Shown: piece after piece, positions 21,985-34,093 of the stretch | How positions within the stretch are numbered: position 1 is the stretch's first letter | Layout of the letters: the number at the start of each line of letters is the position of its first letter | NCBI RefSeq assembly: GCF_019925205.1 | Contig: NC_083560.1 | Location: 97,554,083-97,618,082 of the forward strand | From: Metopolophium dirhodum | Lineage: Eukaryota > Arthropoda > Insecta > Hemiptera > Aphididae | DNA length: 64,000 bases | Direction: 5' to 3' | Position numbers and translations under genes: made by a program | The notes under the pieces: model-generated | Told to the model about the DNA's origin: nothing | The model's input: only the letters and a program-made list of their open reading frames with translations | Database searches by the model: none

Positions 21985-23290
21985 TGTTTAACTGTCTCGG
22001 CTCCAGCTCCACTTTTAAACATTTTTTTTGCCTCCGTAGAGCATCTGTGGCAGTTCCTCAATTTATCATTAAAACAGGGAGCATTTTCATCAATGTTTTC
22101 AAATTCGTTATGGTTTTGAACAAATAAAAATTGTTTATCCAACTCAGTCAACTCAGGTTGTGGACCAATAAAATTAGAAAATCCACAATGAGCGAAACAA
22201 TTCATAATAGTTAAACAGCTAACTTCTCGCCAACTCTCCGATACAAACTGTATCGCTTGTAATATGTTTATTTTGCCACTTATTTGATTAGCAGTTGCAG
22301 ATTGATCAAACAGGTTTTCCTCAATTTTTTCTAGAATAATATGAACTAGTTTCATTCTATATCTCACCTTGAGGTTTTTGATAATACCCATATCTGAGGG
22401 TTGGATTAAGGATGTCGTATTTGGGGGCAAAAGTTCTAAAGTGATGTTTTTGAGTTGAACGTTTTTTGGATGTGCAGCATAGTTATCAATAAGAAGAAGT
22501 ATGGACCTAGATTTTGCTTGCAATTCCTTATCCCATTCATATAGCCAGTTTGAAAATATGGTTGAAGTCATCCATGCATTTTTATTCGCGTGGTAATGCA
22601 CTGGCATTTTATTTATAGACATATTTTTAAAACATCGAGGTTTTAAGCTTTTCCCCACTACTAGCAGCTTTCTTTTGTCACTCCCGGTCATATTGACACA
22701 TAATAAGACTGTAATCCTGTCCATTGCTTTTTTTGAACCAGATAGAACGTCTTTTTTGAAACATTAAGAACCGTCGGTTGTCGCTCGATAATACAGTCCA
22801 GTTTCATCTGCATTAAATATGTTATCTGGGGAAAAGTTGTTCAAATTATTTTTAGCCCGTCAACTTTCCAATTATTAGAGGCGGATTCATCAGCACTTGC
22901 TTTTTCACCATGCACACGTTTGCATTTTATCTCGTGTCTATTCTTCCACCTGCTTAACCAACCATCAGTAGCAATAAACCGATTGTTACCAATTTTCCGG
23001 GATAATTCTTCGGCTTTACATTTTAACATTGGCCCAGACACGCGAACACCGCGACTTGTTATCAATGAAAACCACTCACTTAAGGCATCAACTTCGGGAT
23101 CTTTCCCTTCTCGTTTAGGTACGTTTTTGATTACCAGTTTGAGTTAAATTGAAGTTTTCGGGTAAAATGACTTCTTCTTTGAGCAGTTTCGCCACCGTTG
23201 ATTTCGGAACGCATAATTTTTCAGCGATTTTACGCTGTGAAGTGCCTGGAAGTAGCGATTTAACTTTGTCTAAAATCAATAAAACTATTA
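21969..23290 (-). pseudogene. Tigger/pogo-like transposase (CENPB HTH plus DDE_1)
   Basis: On the minus strand from about 23290: a pipsqueak-type helix-turn-helix (SQRKIAEKLCVPKSTVAKLL), a break, then the CENPB-type domain (ISR-like ITSRGVRVSGP, FIATDGWLSRWKNRH) to 22841. After a frameshift comes NADETGLYYRA with the first aspartate (near 22815), an in-frame stop near 22765, and the long ORF 21969-22724. This last part has LLLIDNYAAH (D80 of the ORF) and LIQPSDMGIIK (D111), giving 30 residues between the second and third aspartates (DD30D), as in Tigger elements. C-terminus has a CHRC pair. At least two frameshifts and a stop kill it. Its 3' end abuts the BESS ORF. Confidence 0.85.
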
Positions 23291-23299
23291 TGCCATAAA

Positions 23300-24467
23300 T
23301 ATTTGATTTTCAGGAAAAAAGAAAAGGACAGAAGAATACTGCTATTAGATAAAGATGTAGGTGACGAAAATTGAAGAATTTCCAGCTGAATTCAATACTA
23401 TATTTTTTATTTTTATTTACTATTCCAAACAAATTTCAGACTTAATAATTTATGTTTTTATTTTTTTTTTTATAATTGATAATTAATAATTTATGAATAA
23501 TATATCAGTATTTTCCTACATTAATAATACCAATAATACTATTATTATATTTAATTTTAGGGCTAGCTTAAAATTTTAATTTTTTATTCCTAATTATACT
23601 AATAATATATAATGACGTTAATTAATATTGTATAACTTAACCATATATTTTAATAGCTGAAGAGTTTAGGTTTTATAAAATGTTATTTCATTTTTATTTA
23701 TACATATTTATTTGCAAGGTTGCAAGATTGTTTTTTGAATAATAATAAACATTAATATTATTACTAATAATATCTATATTATTTATTTATATAGTAAATT
23801 ATCCAGTTTACTTGTTGGGTTAGATGTATACTGCAGTAAATATGTTATAAATCTAGTTAAAATACATACTTTTATTTTAAATGTATTGTGTATGATAAAT
23901 ATGCAATTGGATAAACTTATTATGTCGGTTTAAGCTATATTTTAATGTAATATTCAGTTATGTAATGTTAATTTTTACTAGTATTATGAAATTGTTACTC
24001 CAATTTATATATATAGATTGGCTACAAAAAGTTACATAATACTGTACATATAATATTGATGTCAACCTATATTATAATAGTATATTGTAATTTGAAATTC
24101 CATAATATTATGGTATATATTACATGTATAACTGTTATGCATAAATACATAACATTTTATACCTAAAGTTATGCATAGGTGATCAACAATAGCATTCCTG
24201 TTGTACATTATTACATATTAGAAGTATAACTATGTAACATTAATGTTATATAAAACAGTGTATATTTGTTTGTTATGAAAAAGAGGACATAGGCACTAAA
24301 TAGTTATATAGAGGTTATATTTCTGATAGATATTAATACGTAACTGTTACCAAGCTAATATTACAAAGTTATATTGCTGTTACATATATGTTATTTTATG
24401 TGCTGTTAGGGATATATATCTGTGTATGAATATGATATATTATCAAGAAAATGTGTTTAACTTACTC
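23300..24467. other. AT-rich noncoding sequence
   Basis: No supportable ORF. A short acceptor-like TTTTCAG at about 23315 is followed by a lysine-rich reading of no clear family. The rest is very AT-rich with many TATA-like and TTACATA repeats. Confidence 0.5.
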
Positions 24468-24515
24468 AAAACAGTCAAATCCCAAGTTAAATTTAACTTG
24501 GGATTTGACTGTTTT
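24468..24515. repeat. 48-bp perfect palindrome
   Basis: CCCAAGTTAAATTTAACTTGGG (24481-24502) is the centre; both arms extend 13 further bases (AAAACAGTCAAAT and its complement) without mismatch or spacer. It could form a cruciform or a 24-bp RNA hairpin. It directly precedes a (TG)n tract. Confidence 0.95.
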
Positions 24516-24531
24516 TGTATATATGTATGTA

Positions 24532-24830
24532 TGTGTGTGTGTGTGTGTGGGTTTGTATAGCGTATCTTATGACATCCACAATCGAGATACAAGCCGGCAC
24601 TATGACTTCCGAGTGTCATAGTGACCTCCGTAACCCGGAGGCCACAAGAGTTGATGCCATTTTTGTAATTGTAACAAATTTTTAACCAATATATGTCTTT
24701 CCAAGGACGGAATCCATAAGGTCCAAAATCACACTGTTGTGTGTAACGACGGTGTGTTAAATAGTACCAATTTTTGACTATAGGCGGCGCAACACTTTGA
24801 GATTTACACGGGTTTATGATGTTTAACAAT
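24532..24830 (-). repeat. Retroposon-like sequence with (CA)n 3' tail and two hairpins
   Basis: Read on the minus strand the segment ends AAGATACGCTATACAAACCC followed by (CA)n at 24532-24549. It contains two neighbouring stem-loops: CACTATGAC/GTCATAGTG (24598-24623) and CCTCCG/CGGAGG (24626-24643). The ORF that spans it on the minus strand is not convincing. A microsatellite tail of this type is common at the 3' ends of RTE-type and SINE retroposons; the family was not identified. Confidence 0.45.
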
Positions 24831-25259
24831 GCTAAAAAATTATAAGCGCTATTAAAGCATCCAACTGAATATTATTCAATATTTTACACATCTAAGTCAG
24901 GGAACGCTACTATTGACTCCATACGTATTACAATATTAAAATACATAAAAATCAATTTATATGGTAACTTTATTTTCTAAACATATGAAAATATTAACCA
25001 CCTATTAAACCACGCATCAACAATATTAACACATATTAAAAATTCTACTTAATAAACTCCAAATAAAATATTATTAAAGTACCTTCTGAATTCCATGAAT
25101 TACATACCGACAGATAATTTTTTTAATTATTTCATAACATAAATCGTAAGGGTATGAATAAGAAAGTTAGAAAACTGTGAAAATCTTACTTCTAATTAAA
25201 TTCCACTTAACGAGTTTATCCGTAATCCGTTCAGCCTATGATATTTTTAGCGATATTTA

Positions 25260-26575
25260 ATATATTTAAAAATCATCCAACCAAAAACACATGTGAAGTC
25301 TGACTAGGATGAAAAAGTTTGCACCTTAATGACTTCCTAATTTACACACCTACATTATAATGTAATGAATAATTTTAATTATTTTTTTAAAATAATCGTA
25401 TTTTAAGCCCAGAGTGCATAAGGTAGGTACATTATATTCAAAGTGTGTAAATGTCGTTAAAAAATCTTTCAACCAACGAGGCCGTGTGAAATCTGACTAG
25501 GACGAGGAATTTTGCACCTTTATAACTTCCGAATTTACACAGTTACGTATAATGTTATGATATTATTTTTCAATAATCGTATTTTAAGCCAGGAGTGCAT
25601 AAGGTACATTATATTCAATATGTGTAAATATTGCAAAAAAATCTTCTAAAAAACAAGGTAGTGTGATATCTGACTAGGACGATGAATTTTGCACCTTTAT
25701 AACTTCCGAATTTACACACCTACGTATAATGTAATTAATTGATTTTAAAATAATTGTAATTTAAGCCTGGAGTCCATAAGGTACAATTTATTAAATGAGT
25801 GTAACACCTTTAAGACTTCCTTATTTACACACCAACATAATGCTAAGTTATTAATTAGTTTTAAAATAATCGTATTTTAAGACCGGAGTTCATTAGGTAC
25901 ATTAGATTCAAAGTGTGTAAATATAATAAAAAATCTTCTAACCAACGAGGCTGTGTGATATCTGACTAGAACGAGGAATTTGGTACCTTTATGACTTCCA
26001 TATATACACATCTACGTAAAATGTTACCGATGAGTTAATTCTAAAATAATTGAAATTGAAGCCGGAGTTCATTAGGTATATTAAACTGAGTGTGTAAATA
26101 TTCCAAAAAAAATCTTTCACCCAACGAGTCAATGTGATATCTAACTAGAATGACAAATTTTGTATCTTTATGACTTCCTTATTTACACACCAACATAATG
26201 TTATTTTATGAATTAATTTTAAAATAATCATATTTTAAGCCCGGAGTTCATAAGGTACGTTAAAATTAAAGTGTGTAAATATCCCAAAAAAAATCTTCTA
26301 ACCAACGAGGCTGTGTGACATCTGACTAAGACGAAGAATTTAGTACCTTTATGACTTCCATATTTTTACACCTACGTATAATGTAATTAATTGATTTTAA
26401 AATAATTGTAATCTAAGCCTGGAGTCCATAAGGTAGAATCTATTAAATGAGTGTAAATGTCGTTAAAAAACTTTTCAACCAACTAGTCAATGTGATATTT
26501 TACTAGAATGACGAATTTTGCATCTTTATGACTTCCTTATTTACACACCAACAAAATATTATGTTATGAATTAAT
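25260..26575. repeat. Satellite-like tandem array, unit about 175-180 bp
   Basis: Recurring landmarks are ATTTTAAGCCCGGAGT-CATAAGGTAC, GTGTGTAAAT, CAACCAACGAGGC-GTGTGA, TCTGACTAG-ACGA and TTACACACC. The TTTAAGCC-type landmark falls near 25401, 25570, 25757, 25874, 26053, 26229 and 26410, so most units are 169-187 bp and one is shortened to about 117 bp. About eight copies, diverged from each other, which points to an old array. Confidence 0.9.
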
Positions 26576-26579
26576 TTTA

Positions 26580-27096
26580 ATTAGTTTTTAAAGGTAATGT
26601 ATTAGTTATATATACCTATTTTTACAGTGAGATTATGATAATTTAACACATTTTTATTGAACATATGAAATGTTTACATGTTTTAACATAATATAATGTA
26701 TGAGTCATACAACTTGATATATATCTAATGCGATATGATTGATGGAATGATTTGCAGACTATAGTTATATGTAATTATTAAGATTTTCGATATTTTAGAC
26801 ATGTCCTTGACATAGAAATTATATTTGTATAAGATTTTATCGACATTAATATACCTAATATAATGATTTGGGAGAAATTAAGGTATTTTTATCAATTTTC
26901 GCTAGAAAAAAAAAATATATTTATATATATTTCCAAGCTTGTGATTGTAATATACAAGCGATTTCATGATTATTTTACAAAGTATGCATATAGAATACCT
27001 AAAACATGAAAAGTATCAGTGATAAGCATCCATGTAGTATAGATATAACTGTATAAATAATAAATTCCTATTATTTTGTATAAAATAAATGCTGGG
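26580..27096. other. AT-rich noncoding sequence before gap
   Basis: No ORF, repeat or structure supported. Confidence 0.5.
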
Positions 27097-27596
27097 NNNN
27101 NNNNNNNNNNNNNNNNNNNNNNNNNNNNNNNNNNNNNNNNNNNNNNNNNNNNNNNNNNNNNNNNNNNNNNNNNNNNNNNNNNNNNNNNNNNNNNNNNNNN
27201 NNNNNNNNNNNNNNNNNNNNNNNNNNNNNNNNNNNNNNNNNNNNNNNNNNNNNNNNNNNNNNNNNNNNNNNNNNNNNNNNNNNNNNNNNNNNNNNNNNNN
27301 NNNNNNNNNNNNNNNNNNNNNNNNNNNNNNNNNNNNNNNNNNNNNNNNNNNNNNNNNNNNNNNNNNNNNNNNNNNNNNNNNNNNNNNNNNNNNNNNNNNN
27401 NNNNNNNNNNNNNNNNNNNNNNNNNNNNNNNNNNNNNNNNNNNNNNNNNNNNNNNNNNNNNNNNNNNNNNNNNNNNNNNNNNNNNNNNNNNNNNNNNNNN
27501 NNNNNNNNNNNNNNNNNNNNNNNNNNNNNNNNNNNNNNNNNNNNNNNNNNNNNNNNNNNNNNNNNNNNNNNNNNNNNNNNNNNNNNNNNNNNNNNN
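27097..27596. other. Assembly gap, exactly 500 N
   Basis: A run of exactly 500 N is a placeholder of arbitrary length. Order and distance across it rest on scaffolding only, so the satellite array and the Polinton block need not be truly adjacent. Confidence 0.98.
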
Positions 27597-27927
27597 TATA
27601 CGCACTTCACCTACTAACAATACGACGTCTAAAACGAAACTGTCAAACATCAATCGTGTACAATCGACAGTAACGATAACTTAGTCATTTTGAGTTTTAT
27701 ATTAAATATTAGTTGAAATATACAGGTTAAGAAAGAAAAAAATCAATTTTTTTTTGAAAAATATGAAATATGCATAATATGTGTATAAAATCAATGAAAT
27801 ATGCACTTTTTAGCTAAAATTGGCAAAATATGCAAAATATGCATTTTTAATTTTTGTATTTATAGAGTCATTGTATAGAACGGATTTATAGCTTGGTCTG
27901 CTATAAATTGAGAACATACAGAAAAAT

Positions 27928-28344
27928 ATGCAACTCCTACAACTTCCGAGCCCTAGTAATTACATTAAGATAACAACAAAAGATGATTTTTCATTGGACA
28001 AAAATTTTAAATTAAGTTTAGGGATTGACAATATGAATAATTTATATAAACACATTGGGGAAACCTTAAATAATAATATAAATAAACGATTATTAGATGT
28101 ACATTGCAACATAATTGAAAAATCTTTTTCATCTATTAATAATGTTAATCACATCGAGGAAGATCTTTTGTATAATTTTTATTATGATGGTGTTAATCCT
28201 TATATAAAAATTAATCCAATAATGTACATACCAGTTAAAGGAAATTTTCAAACCATAGTAATACATATTATAGACCAAAATGGTAAAAAATATTATTTTG
28301 ATGATGATGATTTCATTGTTAATCTTGATTTAATTAAAGAATAA
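27928..28344 (+). CDS. Polinton-associated protein, tentative minor capsid fragment
   Basis: A 138-residue ORF with no stop. The frame stays open some way upstream of the ATG. The segment YIPVKGNF, then a beta-rich stretch and DQNGKKYYFDDDDFIVNLDL, has the form of a C-terminal strand pair seen in small capsid-like proteins of insect Polintons. I do not recognise the family with confidence. It points toward the capsid-like gene at 32158-33384 (convergent), with a hairpin and an inserted piggyBac between them. It could also be a truncated copy whose N-terminal part lies in the gap. Confidence 0.4.
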   Translation: MQLLQLPSPSNYIKITTKDDFSLDKNFKLSLGIDNMNNLYKHIGETLNNNINKRLLDVHCNIIEKSFSSINNVNHIEEDLLYNFYYDGVNPYIKINPIMYIPVKGNFQTIVIHIIDQNGKKYYFDDDDFIVNLDLIKE

Positions 28345-28360
28345 ACATTAAAATATTTTT

Positions 28361-28381
28361 TCAATGGAAATATTCCATTGA
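28361..28381. terminator. Hairpin between convergent Polinton genes
   Basis: TCAATGGAA-ATA-TTCCATTGA is a perfect 9-bp stem with a 3-base loop, 16 bp after the stop of the ORF at 27928-28344. The placement between convergent genes suggests a role in 3'-end formation, but this is inference. Confidence 0.45.
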
Positions 28382-28426
28382 AAACAAACACATTTTTATA
28401 TGTCAGGACTTTTAACATTTCCTTAA

Positions 28427-31400
28427 CCCTTTATAGGGCAAGGGGATATATATTTCCCACCCAAGAAAAAAAATTCTAGCACTGTGTGGTCACAGGTAAT
28501 ATTTTTCCCACTTGTTTGAAAAAAACCGTTATTTTTTTCTGTATACGACAGTGTCAATTATATGTATTTGATAACATTTCAAATAAGAGAAATAAATCGA
28601 TAACGACCAAAGTGGGAAATTATCTACCCATTGCCCACAGGCGATACACTTTTTTTCCCTCCAATAAATTTCCTATCAAAATTGTTATTTGTTTTAATTT
28701 TAATAAATAAGCAGCTTAACTTATAAAGTCTTTGGTGATATTAATTTAAAGATAACATTTTAGCGCGTTTTTCTGTGTTATCTTACGGTTTATTTGAAAT
28801 GTATTTTCTGTGTTATCAATTTATAAAAATAATTGAATATTATTTTCAAATATGTAGTTGTGGTTTTGAACTTATAAAAAATACTTTCAAACTTCACTAA
28901 CAATCTTGAAGTAAGTATATTCTGAATCATTATTTCATACTCTTTCGATAAATATACACTTTTGGGGCCAAAAATGACCCACTTACAAAATATTTACGTA
29001 TAATTATCAATTTTTTTCCCAGATGCTATCAGAATATGAGATTCTAGAAGAGTTGAATGCTATTACCGATGATATGGCATTCGATTCGGAAGACGGAGGA
29101 GATTCTGATGCAGAAGACTGTACCACCAATGCAAATAACTCTCTAAGTCAACCAGTATGGCATTTATCTACCAGATCATCAGGTAAATAAACCAAATAAT
29201 TATTTTTTTAATTTATAATTATATTTAATTAAAAGTTTTTTTTTACATACAGGTTCTAGTATGGCTGAAGCTGAAGTGCAGGTGCCTAATGTATCAAATA
29301 TTGAACAAACAAATAGTAACATTCCTTCTACTTCTCAAGGTATATTTCAATTTATAATTGTTCAATATTTTGAATTAGATTTTTGTTTGTATTTGTTGTA
29401 TATATTATAAAAAATAAAAAAAAATTTGGTACAAAAATATTGTATTATACAATTTAGTATATTATATGTACCTAGAACCTATATAACATTATTTATTATT
29501 TTACTAAAATAAATTTGTACCTACCTATATTTATGTAAATGTATGGAATATGTTCTTATAAACAACATTGCAATAACTAATGTATTGTACTGTAAAAATA
29601 AAACTATGATGAAAACATTAATATAGTTGGTACCAATAGTTATATATAATCTTTAACATAATTAAAATTACTATTAATTAAATCTAATTATATCAAGTAG
29701 TATTCTAATTAATTATTATAGTTGTTGGTAAAATATATTGATAGATAATTTTATTTTGTCAGATATACATAATGATTTGGAGTTGCTAGAAGATATTATG
29801 TCCAGCTCAGATGAGGAAATGGATGACAGTGATAAAGATAAAGATTATGTACCAACTCAGCAACAGCAACTACTTGTAGATTTAGATGAAGTTAATGACT
29901 TACCTATTGATGTAAATATATTTCTAAATAATGATGATCTTGAAAACGAACTCCTAAATGTAGAAGCAGACAATATTTCAAATCCAAATATAAGTGGTGA
30001 AAACGAACTCATAAATTTAGACGTAGACAATGTTTCTAATCCAAATATGAGTGGTGAATTTAATTTTGTAAAGTCAGGATTTCCTCCAAAAAAATTTAAA
30101 AAAGTTAGATTTAGAGAAGAACAAGGTCCAGTAGACAAAAACGTTTATAAAATGCCGCCAATAGAAATATTTAAATTGATGATTGGTCCTATATTTCAAA
30201 CTATTGTTCAACAAACAAATTTATATGCTCAGCAAAAAAATGTTAATATCAACACAAGCATTGAAGAAATAAAAGCATTTATTGGAATTTTAATTTTTAT
30301 GGGTTACCATAGCTTACCTAGCATCAGGTTATATTGGTCAAATGATCCTAATTTTTTTTGTGAACGTGTGGCCAAAATCATGCCTGTAAAAAGGTTTTTG
30401 AAAATTCTACGGTTAATTCATCTTAATGATAATTCCCAAATGCCATCAAGAAATTCTTTGGATTTTGATAAATTATATAAAATTCGTCCTATGATAACGC
30501 ATTTGAAAGATATTTATCAATCTGTATATCGCCCATCAAGATACTTGGCAGTCGATGAAAGCATGGTAGCATATAAGGACGTTCCACTATGAAACAATAT
30601 ATGCCCATGAAACCTATTAAAAGGGGTTTCAAAATATGGGCATTGGCTGATTCTTATAGTGGTTTTTTACTGAATCTTGATATATACACTGGAAAAAAAT
30701 CAAATGGAATACCTGAGTATGGACTAGGAGAAAACGTTGTGTTATACTTGACCAAAAAATTGAAAAACTTATTTACTGTGTTTTTTTTGATAATTTTTTT
30801 ACCAGTATACCTCTAATTTTTAAACTTTTGTGTGATGGTATATTTGCATGTGGAACATTTAGAGTAAACAAAAAGTATTATCCAAAACACCTTATGAAAA
30901 ATGATGGTAAATATACTTCTGGTGACATTGAATATGCCCAAAGTGAAGATATTGGTATTATGCGATGGAAGGATAGAGGAAGTAAACCAGTGACACTTGT
31001 TAGCAACATGCATAACTCTTCAGATACATCTACAGTACTGAGAAAAAATGGTAAAGGGGAAAGGATTCAAGTAAAGTGCCCTACTGGAATATCAGATTAT
31101 AATAAATACATGGGAGGAGTTGACAAATTTGATCAATATATGTCTCCATACTCAATTTCTCAAAAGTCGAGGAAGTGGTGGATTAAACTTTTTTATTATA
31201 TGGTTGATACTGCTATTGTTAATTCTTATATTTTATATAAAGAAAGTTGCAACAAGAATAAAAAAAAGTACATTACACATTTAGAGTTTCGATCGAGATT
31301 AACGGATGAGCTTATTGGGAATTTCTCATGCAGGAAAAAGAATACATCTTCCCCCCACGAACAAAGATATAAAAAAAAACAAAAACTTTCCATCGCTCAT

Positions 31401-32100
31401 GATTTTACAGCTGGAGTTAATCATATGACAAAATTCATAGATAAATATAGAAGATGCAAAATGTGTAGCACTAAAGCAAAAGAAAAAAGATCCAATATGA
31501 TTTGTTCTACATGCGACATAACACTATGCAAACAATGTTTTGTACCATATCACAAACCTACCTAAAATTGTTTATCCCTATTTCATTACTTTTATTATTT
31601 ATATGGAAAATTCCAGAAGTTTATTGTTTTATTTTACTAGAAATGTATCAGGTTGTTGATTTTTATTTTAAAGATATATAATAATTATTATTTATTTTTT
31701 ATCAATTTTAGTTTTACTAAGTATAAGTTCAATTGTTTTTTTTTTATTATTATTTATGAATTTTAAATACATTTTATAGGGATGTGCATTACAGAAATGT
31801 TGTGTTTTTAATGTTTTTTTACTTTTTTTATTTTTATTATATTTAGGTATATTAGTTTGAATGAGGCTTGTATATTTTTCTAAGTAACCGCATAAGTGGG
31901 AAATATATTACCATTGCCCGTTCAGTAAATCCCACGGTCGTAAAGGTGCAAAGGGAAACTATTTTCCCACCACTTTTCCAATCATGCAAAACAAATTAAA
32001 AATTTTCCAATATTTTTCCCAAAATCAGAGTACTCCATACTGAATGTATACCAATTTTCAGAACAATCTGGTGATTTTTTTTGTTCTGCCCTATAAAGGG
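28427..32100 (+). mobile_element. piggyBac element, complete ends, TTAA duplication
   Basis: The ends are CCCTTTATAGGGCA (28427-28440) and its exact inverse (32087-32100), each flanked by TTAA (28423-28426 and 32101-32104). The 3674-bp body has one three-exon transposase gene on the plus strand. Two single-base frameshifts inactivate it. It is inserted between the convergent Polinton genes. Confidence 0.95.
29023..31565 (+). pseudogene. piggyBac transposase, three exons, two frameshifts
   Basis: Exon 1 is 29023-29182 (ATG after an AT-rich leader; donor GTAAAT), exon 2 29253-29339 (acceptor TACAG, donor GTATAT), exon 3 starts 29763 (acceptor TTTTGTCAG). All introns split the codon after its first base, and phases agree. 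The leader is acidic; the catalytic core has aspartates at codons 30554 (LAVDESM), 30649 (LADSYSG) and 31122 (GGVDKFDQ). A base is missing near 30574-30580 (KG-R-S reading lost), and a poly-T tract near 30781-30800 has changed length. The C-terminus is a cysteine-rich finger (CKMC, CSTC, CKQCF-x-x-YH), typical of piggyBac. With those two changes absent it would be about 590 residues. Confidence 0.93.
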
Positions 32101-32157
32101 TTAAAGTCAAAAAGTACAGCAATCTCAATCATACAAACACATTTTTATATGTATATT

Positions 32158-33384
32158 TTAACCACTAAAAGTTTCTTCAATTGTACCTTTTTCAATGTCA
32201 AACAAAAATTCATCTTCTCTTATGAAAAAAATAAAACAAATTGTGTCTTTGGGTAAATCTTCATGTAACTCAATATGTATAATAATATTTTTTTTAGTTG
32301 CAGAAATATTAATTGGTTGGTAAACTGTTTTAATTAGAAATATTGACCTAAATAATTTAAAATCATTTGGATCATTATACATCAATGGAAGTTCTTGTTG
32401 ATTTTTATGGTAAGTTAATTTATAAGACATTAAATTCTCATAAGATTGACAAAATTTATTATTCTTAAAATCTTCATCTTGACATTCTTCAGGATAACGT
32501 TTTCCATTTATTTCAAACCAATAGTTTCTAACACAACAATGATCAAATTCACCAGGATCATGATCTTGAGTATTTAATTTGTTTGTTTGTAATCCAAAAC
32601 CACAAAACTCAGGAGAATTTTCACTTCAATATTGTGTTGATAAATCAATTTTTATAGTTCTTCCAGAAATATTTCTTTCCTCAATACATCGCCACGTTTT
32701 AAAATTAAAAGTATACTTTTTTTCTTGAGAAAGTTCAGTTAACTCTTTTAACAATAAAACTTTTTGCAAAGGATTGTATTCTACAATTGGAATTTTAATT
32801 GTAAATTCATCAATAATAATTTTACCATCTTCTGTTCCTGCAACATCTCTTTTTAATAATGCATCATCGTCTGTATTTCTAGTAAAACATAATTCCATGT
32901 CACAATTGAAAACAGGATATGGATGGTCTTTGAAAAATGGCATGCCAAATTGAGATAAATTACCCATAACATTAAAATGACCTCCACCTTTAAATTTACT
33001 TACAAAACCTGAGTTTATAGTTGGTCCGTTTAAATCCAGAGAGTAGCTTATAAAACTTTTAATTGTACTTACTCTTCCTGTATACTCAATTTCATTTATT
33101 GTTTTACCACAAATTTTAGATATACATTTACTAATTAAAAATGGAGTAAAATTATCCACTAGTTCTATTTTTGAATCTTAAGGATATTCTTTTCCATCTT
33201 TTTGCAAATACCTACCAGACATAAAAAACTTGGTTTTTCTAATGTCCAGAAAACTGTCCATACTATTTATTTTAAAAATTGTGTCTTCATTAGGTGTATT
33301 AAGATGAATGATATTTGTAGGTATCCATGTTTTAGTTTGAACTCTTTCAATAAAAAGATCATACTTTTTAAAAATATTATACAT
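32158..33384 (-). pseudogene. Polinton major-capsid-like protein, two nonsense codons
   Basis: A single minus-strand frame of about 409 codons contains stops at 33178-33180 and 32626-32628. The N-terminal part has a WIPTN-to-LNTP strand and FKINSMDSFLDI, the middle part is beta-rich with an NTDDDALL segment and IPIVEYNP, and the C-terminus is again strand-rich. The overall form fits the double jelly-roll capsid proteins of Polintons and adintoviruses, and the divergent packaging ATPase next door supports this. The assignment is by pattern and context, not by a clear signature motif. The gene is broken and the breaks are described only, not restored. Confidence 0.55.
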
Positions 33385-33517
33385 TATTTATATTAGTAAA
33401 AATAAAATAAATTTTTATTAGTAAAAATAAATTAAATTGTTATTATAAAAATGGAATTAATTGCAATAAAACCATATTAAATAAAAAATAAAAAAAAAAT
33501 CTTTATTTCATTTACCT
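33385..33517. promoter_or_regulatory. Divergent intergenic region of Polinton genes
   Basis: 133 bp of nearly pure A/T separate the divergent capsid-like gene and the ATPase. TTAGTAAAAATAAA occurs twice (about 33393 and 33418), and AATCTTTAT lies about 20 bp upstream of the ATPase ATG. The same AATCTTTAT occurs before the zinc-finger ORF at 37483. It may be a promoter element. Confidence 0.35.
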
Positions 33518-34078
33518 ATGCGACTTATGTTGTTTGGTCCATCAGGTTATGGTAAAACAACTGTGTTGAGGAGTATAATTCTAAGTCATTGGACTAAGTA
33601 TGAAAATTTATATATTTTTACAAAAAGTATTGATCAACCAATTTATATTGAACTAGTAGAAATATTTGAAGGTATACCTGAGATTTATTTTTATATTTCT
33701 AACACAGATGTAATATCTGTAGACGAATGTGAACGTGGTAGTTTAGTTGTTTTTGATGACATTCCTTTAGATGAACAAAAACCTATTTATGAATATATGA
33801 ATAGATCAATACCAAAAGACATTTCGGTTATTTATTTAAATCAATGTTATAGTTCAGCAAATAAGCAATATATAAGAAATAATTTAACTCTTTTAATTGC
33901 TTTTAAATCAACACAATATATAAAAAATGTTTGGGATGATTTTTTAAGTAATACTATTTCATTAAACGACTTTAAAACTTTATGTTCAGATTGTTGGGAA
34001 AATGACTATGGATTTATAACAATCGATCTGATTAATAACCGTTTCTACTATAAACTTGAAAAACAAATAAAAAAATAA
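33518..34078 (+). CDS. Packaging ATPase (HerA/FtsK-type, Polinton)
   Basis: A 186-residue ORF. Walker A is GPSGYGKTT at residues 7-15; Walker B is LVVFDDIP near residue 80, with the hydrophobic run followed by two acidic residues. A later LNQCYSS segment corresponds to the sensor region. This is the A32/FtsK-HerA packaging ATPase found next to capsid genes in Polintons, where it pumps DNA into the particle. It is slightly short, and the usual short N-terminal strand before Walker A is almost absent, so the 5' end may be trimmed. It is intact as an ORF, unlike its neighbours, but nothing shows that it is expressed. It is divergent from the capsid-like gene. Confidence 0.82.
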   Translation: MRLMLFGPSGYGKTTVLRSIILSHWTKYENLYIFTKSIDQPIYIELVEIFEGIPEIYFYISNTDVISVDECERGSLVVFDDIPLDEQKPIYEYMNRSIPKDISVIYLNQCYSSANKQYIRNNLTLLIAFKSTQYIKNVWDDFLSNTISLNDFKTLCSDCWENDYGFITIDLINNRFYYKLEKQIKK

Positions 34079-34093
34079 AATGTAATATAATAA

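Noticed and set aside
16285..23290. One Harbinger element from 16285 to the BESS gene with the LINE inside
   Set aside because: Plausible, but the opposite terminal repeat was not found and no LINE target duplication could be identified, so the borders are not claimed.
24443..24829. 128-codon minus-strand ORF
   Set aside because: It runs through a (CA)n tail and the 48-bp palindrome; the reading HTHTHT and its surroundings are repeat-derived.
25260..26575. CRISPR-like array
   Set aside because: Repeats are about 180 bp, contiguous and diverged, with no unique spacers: a eukaryotic satellite.
26970..27684. Long ORFs on both strands across 27097-27596
   Set aside because: They consist of translated N bases of the assembly gap.
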